A DNA stretch of 37,478 nt, from positions 1 to 37,478 of the forward strand of contig SHZY01000050.1 in assembly GCA_009692065.1 (NCBI GenBank), in the 5' to 3' direction. Of this stretch, positions 23,409 through 31,991 are shown one piece after another (the first letter of the stretch is position 1; each line of letters opens with the position of its first letter). The position numbers and the translations under genes were made by a program. The notes below the pieces were generated by a model, which was not told the DNA's origin, made no database searches, and was given only the letters and a program-made list of their open reading frames with translations. The stretch is from Gemmataceae bacterium (lineage in GTDB: Bacteria > Planctomycetota > Planctomycetia > Gemmatales > Gemmataceae).

Positions 23409-25754
23409 TCAATCGCTCTTCGCCCGCCACGCCAACCCCAAGGACAGCATGCTCTCACGCTGGGCCAGCAGCGCCCAGGGTGTTTCGGGGTACTGGTCCT
23501 GGATGCGTTGCCAGAGTTTCTTGGTGTCCTTGACGTACTGCTTGGCCTTCGATTCGGTGACGGCGATTTTCTTGCCGGTGCCCATGCGCCAGCCGGTTTG
23601 GCCTGCGGCGAGGTCGGGCAGGTCGTCCGCGCGAATTCGGCCCAGGGTGTAGCTGTATTCGTACAGGTAGATCAGCCGCGAGAGCAAGCGGGCTTGCAGA
23701 TAATCGAAGTTGGCCTGCCAGCGCTTGGAGGTGTCGGTGTCGCGCTTCTCGCCGGCTTCCTTCACCTGGGCCAGCGCCTGTTCGAGCTTGAAGATCGAGA
23801 TGCCAGGGTCGCTTTGCTCTTGCAGGAACAGCGCCTTGCTCTTCGGATTGATGGGCCCGGGCAGCACCTCACGCATGCGGATCTTGTCGCTTTCCTGCAG
23901 GGCCTCCAGGGCTTCGAAGTAGGCGGCCCGGAGCGGGAAATCCTTGGCGAACGCATCCCTGTTGCCCTTGTACTTCTTTTGCAGCTCGGTGATATTCTGG
24001 TAGCCGTCGGTCTTGTAGCCATCGATCTTGGTGACCGGGAAGGCCGGCAAATTGCGGGCTTCCAGCAGATTGCGATCGCCGCTGCGCGTGTCGCGCACAG
24101 CCGGCAGGATTTTCAATTCGTCGAGGATGTTGTTGATCTGCGCATAGCCGGCGGCCTTGGCGCCGCTTGCGGTCGGCGGCTTGAGCGTCAGCTTTTCGGG
24201 CAGCGCCTCATCCTTGTCAAACGCGACCACGACGTCCGAGGCCTTGCCGGTGAGCCGGGAGACCTGGGTCTTCTTTTCCGGCGTGAGCAGGTCCTTCAAT
24301 CGCTTGTTGACGTCGGTGACGAGTTCGTCGATCGGGATTGCTTGCGCGGGATCCGAGATCCCCTTCATGGCCCCGCCGCCTTGCAGGGCATTGCACAGGG
24401 CTTGCATGAACGCGCCGCCGCCTTCCAGTTCCACGGACGATTGCTCCTTCTGGCAAGAACTCCACACCTGCACGCCGGCGGGGGGATTGAGCACGTCCTT
24501 GTCGAACCCTTCGGGCATCGCGCCTTCCTCGCCTTCACCGGGGGTGGGCAATTCGAAACCGCGGCTCGGCGAGAAGCGGAACACGTCGAGGATCAGGATC
24601 TTTTGCTGGGCCTTGCACTTCGCCAGCTGGTCATAGACCCACTTGAGCGGCACGAGCGACTCGGGATTCTTGAGGTTGCCATCGATCGGAATGAGGTACG
24701 AAGTTTTCTCTTCCTCGAAGTAGACGCCATGCCCGGTGAAGACGATGATGATCCGGTCCTGGGCCCGCGAACCGTCGACGAAATCCTTGATCGTCGTCTC
24801 GATCACCGACTTCTGGGTCGAATGCGCCTTGGCGACCTTGCTTTCCGGCGGGATCGCGTCGCTCAACTCGACGATCTGCGTCGCCGGGAAGTTCATGGGC
24901 GGCCGCGACAGCCGTTCGCGCAAAACACCCGTACTGCTGCCGGGGTAGCCGGCCTTGAATGTGCCGGGGGCCATGCCATAGTGGACGGTGTTGAAGAGCA
25001 AGTAATTGCTGACGTTGATGAGCAGCGCGCGGCGCGGGAACGGATCGTTGGTGAAGACCGGCTTCTTGACGGTCGTGCCGTCCTTCTTCACCAGGTCCTT
25101 GTCCTTCTTGGTTATGTCCTTGACCGGCGGCGGCAGCTTCTTCGGTTTCTCTTTTTCCATGTCCTTGTCGGTCTTCGCATCGTCGGCGCCGGGCGCCATG
25201 CCGTCCTTATCCTTGGTGACGGTTTTCTGATCCTTTGGCTTGGTTGCGTCCGCGGCCGCGTTGTCGGCGCCGCCTTTCGGCGGGATCATGCTGTTGTCGG
25301 TCTTGTTGCCATCGGCCTTGGCGACTTTCTTTTCGCCATCGGGTCCGGAGTTCAGCGCGTAGATGACAATACCGGCGCCGCTGCCGCCGAGGACGAACAG
25401 GAAGAAGAACATCAATGCCAAGAGGAGCAGGCCATTGCCTTTCTTGCGGCGTCGTGCGGGGGTGGGGTCAGGCTCGGCGGATTCACCGTGGTCGAAGCCG
25501 AACGGATTCGCGGACGACGGTGGCGGCGCAGACGCATGGGCGGGCGCAGCGACCTGCACAGCCAAGGCAGCAACGGGCTTGGCGACCGGGGCGGGAGTAA
25601 CGACCGTTTTTGCCGTCAGGGTGCTGGCCGTGCAGACTCTCGCCTGGAAAGTGTGTCGGCAGTGCTTGCAGCGCATCGCCGCACCTATCCAATCGGACGG
25701 TATGCGCAGCATGGCCTGGCAACTCGGACACTTAGCTTGAACGACCTGCGACAT
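23409..25754 (-). CDS. Membrane-anchored caspase-fold (peptidase C14) protein lacking the catalytic Cys
   Basis: 781 residues from the ATG at 25754 (GGAAGGAAG upstream; the longer frame has no better start). The N-terminus is a zinc ribbon with C9-x2-C12 and C29-x2-C32 (MJ0042-like). A Pro/Ala linker leads to one membrane helix at about 107-133, then a Lys/Asp-rich linker (140-235) and a caspase p20-like domain (about 240-440). The catalytic His is present at H342 (IIIVFTGHGVYF). At the place of the catalytic Cys (ILILDxxR) the sequence reads LILDVFRFSPSRG, so residue 392 is Phe. The C-terminal 350 residues are helical and not recognised. If correct, this is a pseudo-protease that may bind partners without cleaving them. 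Confidence 0.85.
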   Translation of the reverse strand: MSQVVQAKCPSCQAMLRIPSDWIGAAMRCKHCRHTFQARVCTASTLTAKTVVTPAPVAKPVAALAVQVAAPAHASAPPPSSANPFGFDHGESAEPDPTPARRRKKGNGLLLLALMFFFLFVLGGSGAGIVIYALNSGPDGEKKVAKADGNKTDNSMIPPKGGADNAAADATKPKDQKTVTKDKDGMAPGADDAKTDKDMEKEKPKKLPPPVKDITKKDKDLVKKDGTTVKKPVFTNDPFPRRALLINVSNYLLFNTVHYGMAPGTFKAGYPGSSTGVLRERLSRPPMNFPATQIVELSDAIPPESKVAKAHSTQKSVIETTIKDFVDGSRAQDRIIIVFTGHGVYFEEEKTSYLIPIDGNLKNPESLVPLKWVYDQLAKCKAQQKILILDVFRFSPSRGFELPTPGEGEEGAMPEGFDKDVLNPPAGVQVWSSCQKEQSSVELEGGGAFMQALCNALQGGGAMKGISDPAQAIPIDELVTDVNKRLKDLLTPEKKTQVSRLTGKASDVVVAFDKDEALPEKLTLKPPTASGAKAAGYAQINNILDELKILPAVRDTRSGDRNLLEARNLPAFPVTKIDGYKTDGYQNITELQKKYKGNRDAFAKDFPLRAAYFEALEALQESDKIRMREVLPGPINPKSKALFLQEQSDPGISIFKLEQALAQVKEAGEKRDTDTSKRWQANFDYLQARLLSRLIYLYEYSYTLGRIRADDLPDLAAGQTGWRMGTGKKIAVTESKAKQYVKDTKKLWQRIQDQYPETPWALLAQRESMLSLGLAWRAKSD

Positions 25755-25863
25755 TGCCGCTTCCTTCCAACTGTGGGCGCGCGAAGTCTCTGCCACACCA
25801 TTACGACGTAATTCTACGATACAAAGTTCCGTGGCGGAAGCGCGAATCGGCGTGATTCCTGCC

Positions 25864-25925
25864 AACGAGCCGCGACCGTCAGGGAGCGGTTTTGCGCCGA
25901 CGCTCCCTGACGGTCGCGGCTCGTT
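25864..25925. repeat. Palindromic repeat (GCCGCGACCGTCAGGGAGCG family)
   Basis: Perfect 25-bp arms (25864-25888 and 25901-25925) around a 12-base loop. It lies 3 bp beyond the stop of the ACT-domain gene. From memory this palindrome is highly repeated in planctomycete genomes and often yields spurious peptides such as LPDGRGS at annotated gene ends. Confidence 0.9.
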
Positions 25926-25928
25926 AGC

Positions 25929-26432
25929 TCACTCCGAAAGCCCTTCGTTCAGGTCATTCTCGGACAGGAGCGTGAAGCCGGCTTGCTGGAGGTGCTGCGA
26001 CGCGGTTTCGATGTCCTCGACGTGCAGCGCGACCCCCGCGCGGCCGCCGTGGCCGACGATCAGCGGGTAGGCGTAGTGGATGCTGATCTCGGCGCCCAGG
26101 AGCGCCTTGCAGATTTGCACGAGCGGCTGTTGCCCTTCGGGAAGCATCACGACGAGCAGATCGCTCTCCGTGAACGGGAGATGCGCCTGCTCGAAGATTT
26201 CGTAGGCCCGCTCCGGATCGCTCAGCACCAGACGGAGAATCGCACAATCGGTGGAATTGATCACCGACAGGGCGATGATGCGGTTGTCGCTGGTTTCAAA
26301 TCGCTTGAATACGTTGAGCAGCTCGCCGAGGCGGTTGGCGAGGAACACGTTGAACTGGCGCACGCTTGGCCAATCGCGCCCACGCGCGGTGGCGAACCCG
26401 ACGTCTGCGTCTTCATCGCCACCGTAACTCAT
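25929..26432 (-). CDS. ACT domain-containing protein
   Basis: 167 residues. Two ACT-like halves are visible: RQFNVFLANRLGELLNVFKR starts the first (about 25-95), and LVQICKALLGAEISIHYAYP starts the second (about 105-165), with the beta-alpha-beta-beta-alpha-beta pattern. The first half resembles the ACT domain of acetolactate synthase small subunits (VFLANRLGELLNV), but here the domain stands alone. Such proteins bind amino acids and act as sensors or regulators. Which amino acid is bound is unknown. It lies downstream of the M20 peptidase gene on the same strand, with a long palindrome between them. Confidence 0.85.
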   Translation of the reverse strand: MSYGGDEDADVGFATARGRDWPSVRQFNVFLANRLGELLNVFKRFETSDNRIIALSVINSTDCAILRLVLSDPERAYEIFEQAHLPFTESDLLVVMLPEGQQPLVQICKALLGAEISIHYAYPLIVGHGGRAGVALHVEDIETASQHLQQAGFTLLSENDLNEGLSE

Positions 26433-26496
26433 GACCGCTCCCTTGGATAGAGGTAATGAGTGTTACTATAAACCAGCCGCTTCCAAATTAACATGC

Positions 26497-26584
26497 TAAT
26501 CTGTTGCGGTAGCTGACACGCTCGGCGGTTTCGCGTGCTGAAGGGCGCGAAACCGCCGAACGTACCAGCTGCCGCATCAGATTA
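26497..26584. repeat. 88-bp palindromic element
   Basis: The outer arms (TAATCTG-TGCGG-AGCTG type, 26497-26515 and 26566-26584) match at 17 of 19 positions, and the inner arms (26522-26535 and 26546-26559, TCGGCGGTTTCGCG) match perfectly over 14 bp around a 10-base loop. It lies between the M20 peptidase gene and the ACT gene and could fold into one long hairpin. Confidence 0.8.
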
Positions 26585-26599
26585 AGATCACGAGAAAAG

Positions 26600-27997
26600 C
26601 TACTTCACCTTCCCGTCCGGCAGATTCCCGATCTGATCGAAGAGATGCGTGAGCGACGCCGTCAGCTTGCGGAAATCGCCCGCGTGCAGGCTTTCATTGG
26701 GGGCATGGGCGTTCGAGAGCGGGTCCTCGATGCCGAGCAGCAGCGCCGGCACGCCGCCAAACAGCTCGGCAAGCGGCCCGACGAAGCCGATCGACCCGCC
26801 GCAGCCAATCGCCACCGGCTTGGCGCCGAAACCCTTCTTGAGCGCCTTCATCGCCGCCGAGAAGGCAGGCCCGGTCGGGTCGGTCATCCACCACTTCACC
26901 GCACCGGCCGGCTTGACGTTGACCTTGACGCCCCACGGCGGATCCTTCACGAGCACGGCCTTGATCTGTTCGTACACTTCCTCCGGCTCCTGATCGGGCA
27001 CAATTCGGCAGCTGACGATTGCCTGGGCCGTCGGCAGCACCTGGTTCGAGGCCCCCTTGATCGAGCTGGCTTCCTGGGCAATCACCGTGATCGACGGCTT
27101 GCGCCAGGTCGCCTCATGGGCATTCGATTTGGTTTCGATCGCCAGCTCGACGCCGTCGAGGATGCCGTTGTCGCTGCGCAGCTTCTCGTCGGTGGCCAGC
27201 AGTTTGCGGAAGGCGCGTTTTTCCGGCCCGGTCAGCTTACGGACTTTGTCGTACAGGCCCGGCACCGGCAGCTTCTTGTGATTCCAGAAGAGGCGGGAGA
27301 GGATGACGTTGAGCGCGATGACCGCATCGGCCATCATACCGCCGGCGGTGCCCGAGTGGACCGGCTTGGTCGCGCTCTGAACCTCGATATGCAAGGCGAC
27401 GATGCCACGCAAGGAGTAGGTGACGCACGGCATCCCCACCTCGACGTTGCCGGTGTCGCAGACGACGATGACGTCGGACATCAAGCGTTCCTTGTTTTCG
27501 ACGAAGAACCCTTGCAAGTTGCTGGAGCCGACTTCCTCTTCGCCCTCGACGAGCATCTTGACGTTGACCGGGAGCGTTCCCTTGGTTTTCAAGTACGCCG
27601 AGATGGCCCCGAGCTGGGTGACGATGGCCCCCTTGTCGTCGGCGGCGCCGCGGCCATAGAGTCGGCCGTCTCGTTCGGTAAGCGTCCACGGCTCCGACTT
27701 CCAATCGGCGACATAGTTGATCGGCTGCACGTCGTGATGGGCGTAGAGAAAGATGGTCGGCTTGCCCGGCGCGCCGAGCCATTCGCCGTAGGAGTACGGG
27801 TTCGACTGGCCCGTTTTGAGGACCTGGACGTTGTTGAGGCCCGCGTTGCGCATCAAGTCGCAGGTCACCGCAGCCGACTGGTCGATCTCCTTTTGATGCT
27901 CGCCGTCAGTCGAGATGCTCTGGACCGCGACGAGTTTCGCCAGATCGCCGATGAGGCTGGCGTCGTTTTGTTCAAGCCATTTCAGGGTGGGTGCCAT
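26600..27997 (-). CDS. M20 family metallopeptidase (dipeptidase / deacylase)
   Basis: 465 residues. FLYAHHDVQPI carries metal-binding H87 and catalytic D89. GAADDKGA contains the bridging Asp D120, and EGEEEVGS (151-158) contains the general base and a metal-binding Glu. A lid domain sits in the middle, then a late His (NAHAPNES) near the C-terminus. The layout fits the ArgE/DapE/ACY1/CPG2 group, most like broad dipeptidases. It cleaves peptide or acyl-amino acid bonds with two zinc ions. No signal peptide is seen, so it is cytoplasmic. AAGGAGT precedes the ATG at 27997. Confidence 0.92.
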   Translation of the reverse strand: MAPTLKWLEQNDASLIGDLAKLVAVQSISTDGEHQKEIDQSAAVTCDLMRNAGLNNVQVLKTGQSNPYSYGEWLGAPGKPTIFLYAHHDVQPINYVADWKSEPWTLTERDGRLYGRGAADDKGAIVTQLGAISAYLKTKGTLPVNVKMLVEGEEEVGSSNLQGFFVENKERLMSDVIVVCDTGNVEVGMPCVTYSLRGIVALHIEVQSATKPVHSGTAGGMMADAVIALNVILSRLFWNHKKLPVPGLYDKVRKLTGPEKRAFRKLLATDEKLRSDNGILDGVELAIETKSNAHEATWRKPSITVIAQEASSIKGASNQVLPTAQAIVSCRIVPDQEPEEVYEQIKAVLVKDPPWGVKVNVKPAGAVKWWMTDPTGPAFSAAMKALKKGFGAKPVAIGCGGSIGFVGPLAELFGGVPALLLGIEDPLSNAHAPNESLHAGDFRKLTASLTHLFDQIGNLPDGKVK

Positions 27998-28029
27998 GGT
28001 GACTCCTTGGACCCGCCGTAAGCGGCGGG

Positions 28030-28968
28030 CTATAGGGGCGCGTCAGATGAAAAACATTTCTGCCAACAAGTTTCCAGTTTCTTCGCCAGCACTTCCCAAT
28101 CGTAGGCTTCTAGCACCAATTGCCGGCCAAGCTGGGCCAGCGCTTGCATCGCCGCGGGATTCCGGATGGCATGCACGAGCGCGTCGGCCATCGCGTCCTC
28201 TCCGGCTTGCACGTAATCCTCGCCGGGTGTCAGCAGCAACCCTTCGGCGCCGACCTTCGACGCCACCACTGGCAATCGCTTCGAGGATTTTTAACGCCAG
28301 CCGCCGCCGATTCGCAACGGCACCGCCATGACGCCGCAGCTTGCGAGGAATACACGTACATCCGGCACATCGGCATGCAACTCGACGCCGGGCATATGCG
28401 CCACGCGCTGTGCCAGGTCCGCTGGCGGATGCCGACCGACGATCACCAGCTTGGCGCCGGGTTCCTGCGCGAGAACACTGGGGAAAATCTTATGGAGAAG
28501 CAGGCCGACCGCGTCAAGATTCGGCCGCCAATCGAGCGCGCTGAGGAAAAGAATGCCCGACGGATCGCGTCCAGTCTCCCCTCTCTCCAGCGTGGGAGAG
28601 GGGCCGGGGGTGAGGGGGACCTGTTCGAAGTAGGCGCGGTCGATGCCGTTATCGACGACATCGACATTGGGCTGCCCGAATTGCGTGCGGATGAGCCCGG
28701 CGTCCTCCTCGCTGACGGCGACAACACGCGTCGCCTGGCGGAACGCTTCCTCCTCGAAGCGGCAAAACTTCTGCCATTGCGTCTTGAGAAATGCCTTCTC
28801 GATGAAGTTCCCCTCGGTCTCGTAGTAGCGATGTCAGATCGTATCGACGTTATGGGCAATGACGACGCGCGGTCCCGGGATGGCTGGATCGATAATCGGC
28901 AGATACGCAGCGAATAAGTGCTTGCCGTCGTGGGGAGGCGACGGAGCGGCACCGCCCGGGCCGTCCTC
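28030..28968 (-). pseudogene. Glycosyltransferase family 4, decayed copy
   Basis: Read on the minus strand, a GT4 sequence runs from about 28965 to 28030 in broken frames. The first part has YLPIIDPAIPGPRVVIAHNV followed by DTI, a TGA at 28834-28836, then RYYETEGNF in the same frame; a Trp (TGG) is usual there, so this is a nonsense mutation. It continues to AVPLRIGGGW, where a frameshift comes before LKILEAIAS, and another shift before VVASKVGAEGL. These are the sugar-nucleotide-binding motifs of GT4. A CTCTCCC-type repeat is inserted in the middle (28574-28620). It was once a polysaccharide-assembly enzyme. Confidence 0.85.
28574..28620. repeat. CTCTCCC-type palindromic repeat inside the GT4 pseudogene
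   Basis: CTCCCCTCTCTCC and GGGAGAGGGG flank a short centre, followed by a GGGGGTGAGGGGG stretch. In the reading frame it gives TPGPSPTLERGE, a peptide that does not belong to GT4 enzymes. The same repeat type occurs at 31239-31287 and 12131-12177. Confidence 0.7.
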
Positions 28969-29406
28969 GACCGCAAAAGGCAGCGGCATCATAAGCGCCA
29001 GGAATGCCAGCGCCGGCCAGGAGCAGCGCAACACCGAGCAGTCGCCGACCAGCAACACTGACCCGAATGCGATCGGCAACAGCGAATCGAGCGGTTCGAA
29101 ATCGGACTCGGCGGCGACCACGCGCATCATCACGCCCAGTGCCAGAAGGGCCCAGTCGATACACGCCGGTTGCCATGCCAGCCGCTTGAGCGTTTCACGC
29201 CGCGACCATAGAACAATCAGCGCAAACAGGGGCACGATGAAGCCGTGCGAATACTGCGGATCGTGGGCCCATCGATCCCTAATGTGCTCGAAGGTCCCCC
29301 AGTGCGTGCCGATTAGAACGACGAACAAGGTCGCTGACATCGCCAGCACGGATCGGGTAAAGCGCGACCGCCGGGGAGTTCGCGCTTTGGGTTGCCAGAA
29401 CGCTCA
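28969..29406 (-). pseudogene. Exosortase, truncated N-terminal part (XrtU-like)
   Basis: The hydrophobic sequence has DRWAHDPQYSHGFIVPLFAL followed by IVLWSRR, the YSHG-hIVPL pattern at the start of exosortases, and ends at PALAFLALMMPLPF. After that the frame runs directly into a GT4 sequence, so the central and C-terminal parts with the catalytic Cys, Arg and His are missing. The N-terminus is also damaged: an ATG at 29406 begins MSVLATQSANSP in one frame, but the conserved part lies in another. Exosortases cut and anchor PEP-CTERM-like proteins and usually sit in exopolysaccharide loci, which fits the neighbouring glycosyltransferase. Confidence 0.75.
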
Positions 29407-29599
29407 TGGTCGCACTTCCAGGCACGGTGCGGACGATCGTTCACATTCGGAAACCATCGCACAGCATCCGCGGAGGATGATTCACCAAAAATATTGGTCA
29501 CAGAATTTGCCGGCGCGCCAGGCGGTAAAGAAAGCACTAATTGCGATGGTGGCGATGGTGAAGAGTTGTGTTCAGTTTGCGTTACAAAAAGGCGTTGCC

Positions 29600-30373
29600 G
29601 TGCAGCCGATCCGCCTGGACGACCCGTGCATTCTGTTCGCCCTCTCGCGCGAGAGCGCGCCGTTTCGCCGTGAATTTCGACCACAGCAGGCGTTTCCCGG
29701 CGCGCCATGCTGGGCACAGTTCTGCGGCCCGGCCTGGCTCAGTGTGCTGGTGGTCGAGACCGGCGTCGGCCAGGCGAATGTAGCCCGCACGCTGGATTGG
29801 CTGCTCGCCAAGCCGAAACTCGAAGGCGTACCGTATCAACCAAAGGTGCTCGTCTTCGCGGGATTCGCCGGCGCGTTGACCGATGGGCTGCACGTCGGCG
29901 ATATCGTCCTGGCTGACGAGATCCTCGACGAACATGGCCAACGCTGGCCGACGACCTGGCCTGGGGAATTGCCTGAAGGCCGTTGGACGCCGACGCTGCA
30001 CCGAGGTCGGCTGCTTTCCGTGGATCAGCTGACCGGGACCGCGGAGGATAAACGGCAGTTCGGAAAGCGTCACGGGGCAATCGCGGTTGAGATGGAGTCT
30101 GGCGTCTTCGCCGCCCGCTGCACGCAGGCCGGTTTGCCCTTCGCTTGCGTCCGCGCCATCTCCGACGACGCAGCGACGCCGCTCTCCCCTGCCCTGGTAT
30201 CGTTGCTGTCGGGCGGCAGCGCTTCGCCGTGGCGCGTCGTGCGCGCTCTCGTTCGCCAACCGGGGATGCTGCCCGAACTCTTGCGCCTAGCGCGCGACAC
30301 GAAGCACGCATCGGTGCAACTGGGGCTGGCCCTAGGGGAGTTGCTTACCCTGACGCTACCCTGGGATTTGTGA
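29600..30373 (+). CDS. Nucleoside phosphorylase / MTA-SAH nucleosidase-like protein
   Basis: 257 residues from a GTG at 29600, placed 7 bases after AAGG; ATGs at 29546 and 29555 are in frame but lie outside the conserved region. VLVVETGVGQANVARTLDWL, VLVFAGFAGALTDGLHVGDI and IAVEMESGVFAARC are the hallmark patterns of the PNP/UDP phosphorylase superfamily (the VEMES motif binds the ribose). It cleaves or phosphorolyses a glycosidic bond. The distant hopanoid-associated phosphorylase group (HpnG) is a possible alternative, but no hopanoid genes are in the window. It converges on xdhC. Confidence 0.82.
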   Translation: MQPIRLDDPCILFALSRESAPFRREFRPQQAFPGAPCWAQFCGPAWLSVLVVETGVGQANVARTLDWLLAKPKLEGVPYQPKVLVFAGFAGALTDGLHVGDIVLADEILDEHGQRWPTTWPGELPEGRWTPTLHRGRLLSVDQLTGTAEDKRQFGKRHGAIAVEMESGVFAARCTQAGLPFACVRAISDDAATPLSPALVSLLSGGSASPWRVVRALVRQPGMLPELLRLARDTKHASVQLGLALGELLTLTLPWDL

Positions 30374-30384
30374 GCAACACCAAG

Positions 30385-30423
30385 CCCCAGGATGAGTCCG
30401 CCGCAGACGGACGATTCCTGGGG
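30385..30423. terminator. Hairpin between convergent phosphorylase and xdhC genes
   Basis: CCCCAGGATGAGTCCG (30385-30400) pairs with 30408-30423 at 13 of 16 positions around a 7-base loop. It follows the phosphorylase stop codon by 12 bp. A second short palindrome (AGCCGC-AA-GCGGCT, 30455-30468) covers part of the xdhC stop codon; the same core occurs at 36286-36297. Confidence 0.5.
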
Positions 30424-30466
30424 GTGGGGCGCCGATAATTCCTTGCGAGCGCTAAGCCGCAAGCGG

Positions 30467-31636
30467 CTAAAGATTGACTCTAACTCGCGCCTCGGAAATC
30501 GTCCCCCCGCGATTGCGGCAGGCGATCAGCTCCGCGACGATGCTCACCGCAATCTCCGGTACCGTCTGCGAGCCGATGTCGAAGCCGAGCGGCGCGTGCA
30601 CCTTTTCCAGCGATGCCTGCGAAATCCCGCGGGCGAGCAAATCCTCGAAGATCAGTTTGATCTTGCGCTTGCTGCCGATCATGCCGACGTAGCCTGCCTG
30701 CGTCGTCGCGAGGTGGTAGAGCGCCTCCTCATCGTGGCCGTGGCCGCGGGTGACGATGAGGGCGTAGATCGACGGCGAGATCTCCAACTCCAAGGCACGC
30801 AGTTTTTGACCAATGTCGCCGACGATATGCCGGCTTGCGGACGGGAATCGCTCGCGGTTGGCATAGGCGTCGCGGTCGTCGAGGACCCAGACGTCGAAGT
30901 CGAGATCGGCGCCAAGCTTCGCAACCGCCTGGCCAACATGCCCGCCGCCGACGATCAACAGCGTGATGCGCGGCAACACCGGCAGATAGGCGACACCATG
31001 CTGATGCGAGGGCTTGGGGCGGCGTTCGAGCGGGATCAAACCACCGACCACAAGCCCTAGGACGACAGTCCCTGGAGTCTGCCCCAGCTGATCGATCAAC
31101 TCCCCTGCCCCGTCAAAAAGATACCGGCTGCCGATCGGCGCCACTTCCGGCGCGATGGCGACCGCCTCGGTGCAGCCGGCGCCGGCCTCGACCATCTTGC
31201 GAAAATGCTCGTAGTAGGCGCGCACTTGCTTGAGGCGTTCCCCCTCGCCCCCACCCCCTCTCCCGGAGGGAGAGGGGTGAGAGATTGGGTCGGCGAGAAT
31301 GGTCATGCGGCCGCCGCAGATCAGGCCGTCGTCCCAGCCGTAGTTGTCGTCGAGACAGAAGGTGAGTACTTCGGACTTGGATTCGCCGCATGAGGAAAGC
31401 GTCGTGAGCGCCTGGCGTTTGACCTCGGCCTCGACACAGCCGCCGCCGAGTGTGCCGACCTGGCGTCCGTCGGCAAAGACGAGCATGGCCGCCCCCGCCT
31501 TCTGCGGCGTGGAGCCCCGCGTCTCGACGACGGAGCAGTAGACGCAATCGCGGCCCTGTTCGAGCGCCAAGGTCAGTTGCGAAAGTAATTCACGCATGGC
31601 TGAGTAATCGGGGAGGGAGGAGGCATCCAACTTCAT
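30467..31636 (-). CDS. XdhC/CoxI family protein with an in-frame repeat insertion
   Basis: 389 residues from the ATG at 31636; a later ATG at 31597 is possible. The N-terminal XdhC_CoxI domain has SVVETRGSTPQKAGAAMLV and LGGGCVEAEV, including the Cys that binds the molybdenum cofactor. The C-terminal Rossmann domain has LLIVGGGHVGQAVAKL, then VLDDR and RGHGHDEEAL. XdhC inserts sulfurated Mo cofactor into xanthine dehydrogenase. No xdhA/xdhB genes are near, so the partner enzyme is elsewhere. Between ILADPI and RLKQVRAYYEHF lies SHPSPSGRGGGGEG, which is encoded by a palindromic repeat (31239-31287) and is not part of the family; the frame remains open. Confidence 0.88.
   Translation of the reverse strand: MKLDASSLPDYSAMRELLSQLTLALEQGRDCVYCSVVETRGSTPQKAGAAMLVFADGRQVGTLGGGCVEAEVKRQALTTLSSCGESKSEVLTFCLDDNYGWDDGLICGGRMTILADPISHPSPSGRGGGGEGERLKQVRAYYEHFRKMVEAGAGCTEAVAIAPEVAPIGSRYLFDGAGELIDQLGQTPGTVVLGLVVGGLIPLERRPKPSHQHGVAYLPVLPRITLLIVGGGHVGQAVAKLGADLDFDVWVLDDRDAYANRERFPSASRHIVGDIGQKLRALELEISPSIYALIVTRGHGHDEEALYHLATTQAGYVGMIGSKRKIKLIFEDLLARGISQASLEKVHAPLGFDIGSQTVPEIAVSIVAELIACRNRGGTISEARVRVNL
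31239..31287. repeat. CTCTCCC-type palindromic repeat inserted in xdhC
   Basis: CCCCCTCTCCCGGAGGGAGAGGGG-like palindrome within the xdhC frame. It adds about 14-16 residues and keeps the frame open. Related copies lie at 28574-28620 and 12131-12177. Confidence 0.75.
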
Positions 31637-31991
31637 GATAGCGGCAAACCGTCGAAGCGGCACGGCTGGTGGCGTATCGTGATCTCCTCAGAAATCCTTG
31701 TCACTTCATCGGTTGCGTCCCGCGATTTTACGAAACGCCACGAAGTAAAGGGGGTATCCCAGGCAAACTCTCCGTTTCATGCCGCCCGATCCAAAGTCGT
31801 GCAAGTCGTGCACCGACAGCCCTACTCCCACGCAACGGACGCAACTCACGCAACAGACGCACGACAAGAACGAGGCGGCTAAACTGAGACACTACTGTAT
31901 CCCAACCGACCTTGACTTCACCACACCCTCCACCGCATCTCCGACGTGCAGCGTGCGAACGGCCAAACTGACGAAGTTGCCAAACCGTCGC
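31637..31991. other. Intergenic region upstream of xdhC
   Basis: 355 bp between the ABC permease stop and the xdhC start. Short open frames exist but show no family and no ribosome binding site. The stretch 31797-31870 has imperfect repeats of GTCGTGCA and CGCAAC units. It should contain the xdhC promoter, which I could not place. Confidence 0.6.

Noticed and set aside
23385..25811. Long plus-strand frame opposite the caspase-like gene
   Set aside because: The minus strand has zinc ribbon, membrane helix and caspase motifs; the plus frame has no start signal or family.
26645..28021. Long plus-strand frame opposite the M20 peptidase gene
   Set aside because: The minus strand carries all M20 metal-binding motifs.
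28859..29599. Long N-terminal extension of the phosphorylase
   Set aside because: This part is the antisense of the exosortase/GT4 pseudogene; the conserved phosphorylase region starts after 29600 where AAGG precedes a GTG.
31669..31887. Small open frame of 72 codons between xdhC and the permease gene
   Set aside because: No ribosome binding site, no recognisable sequence, and Arg/Ser-rich as expected for noncoding GC-rich DNA.
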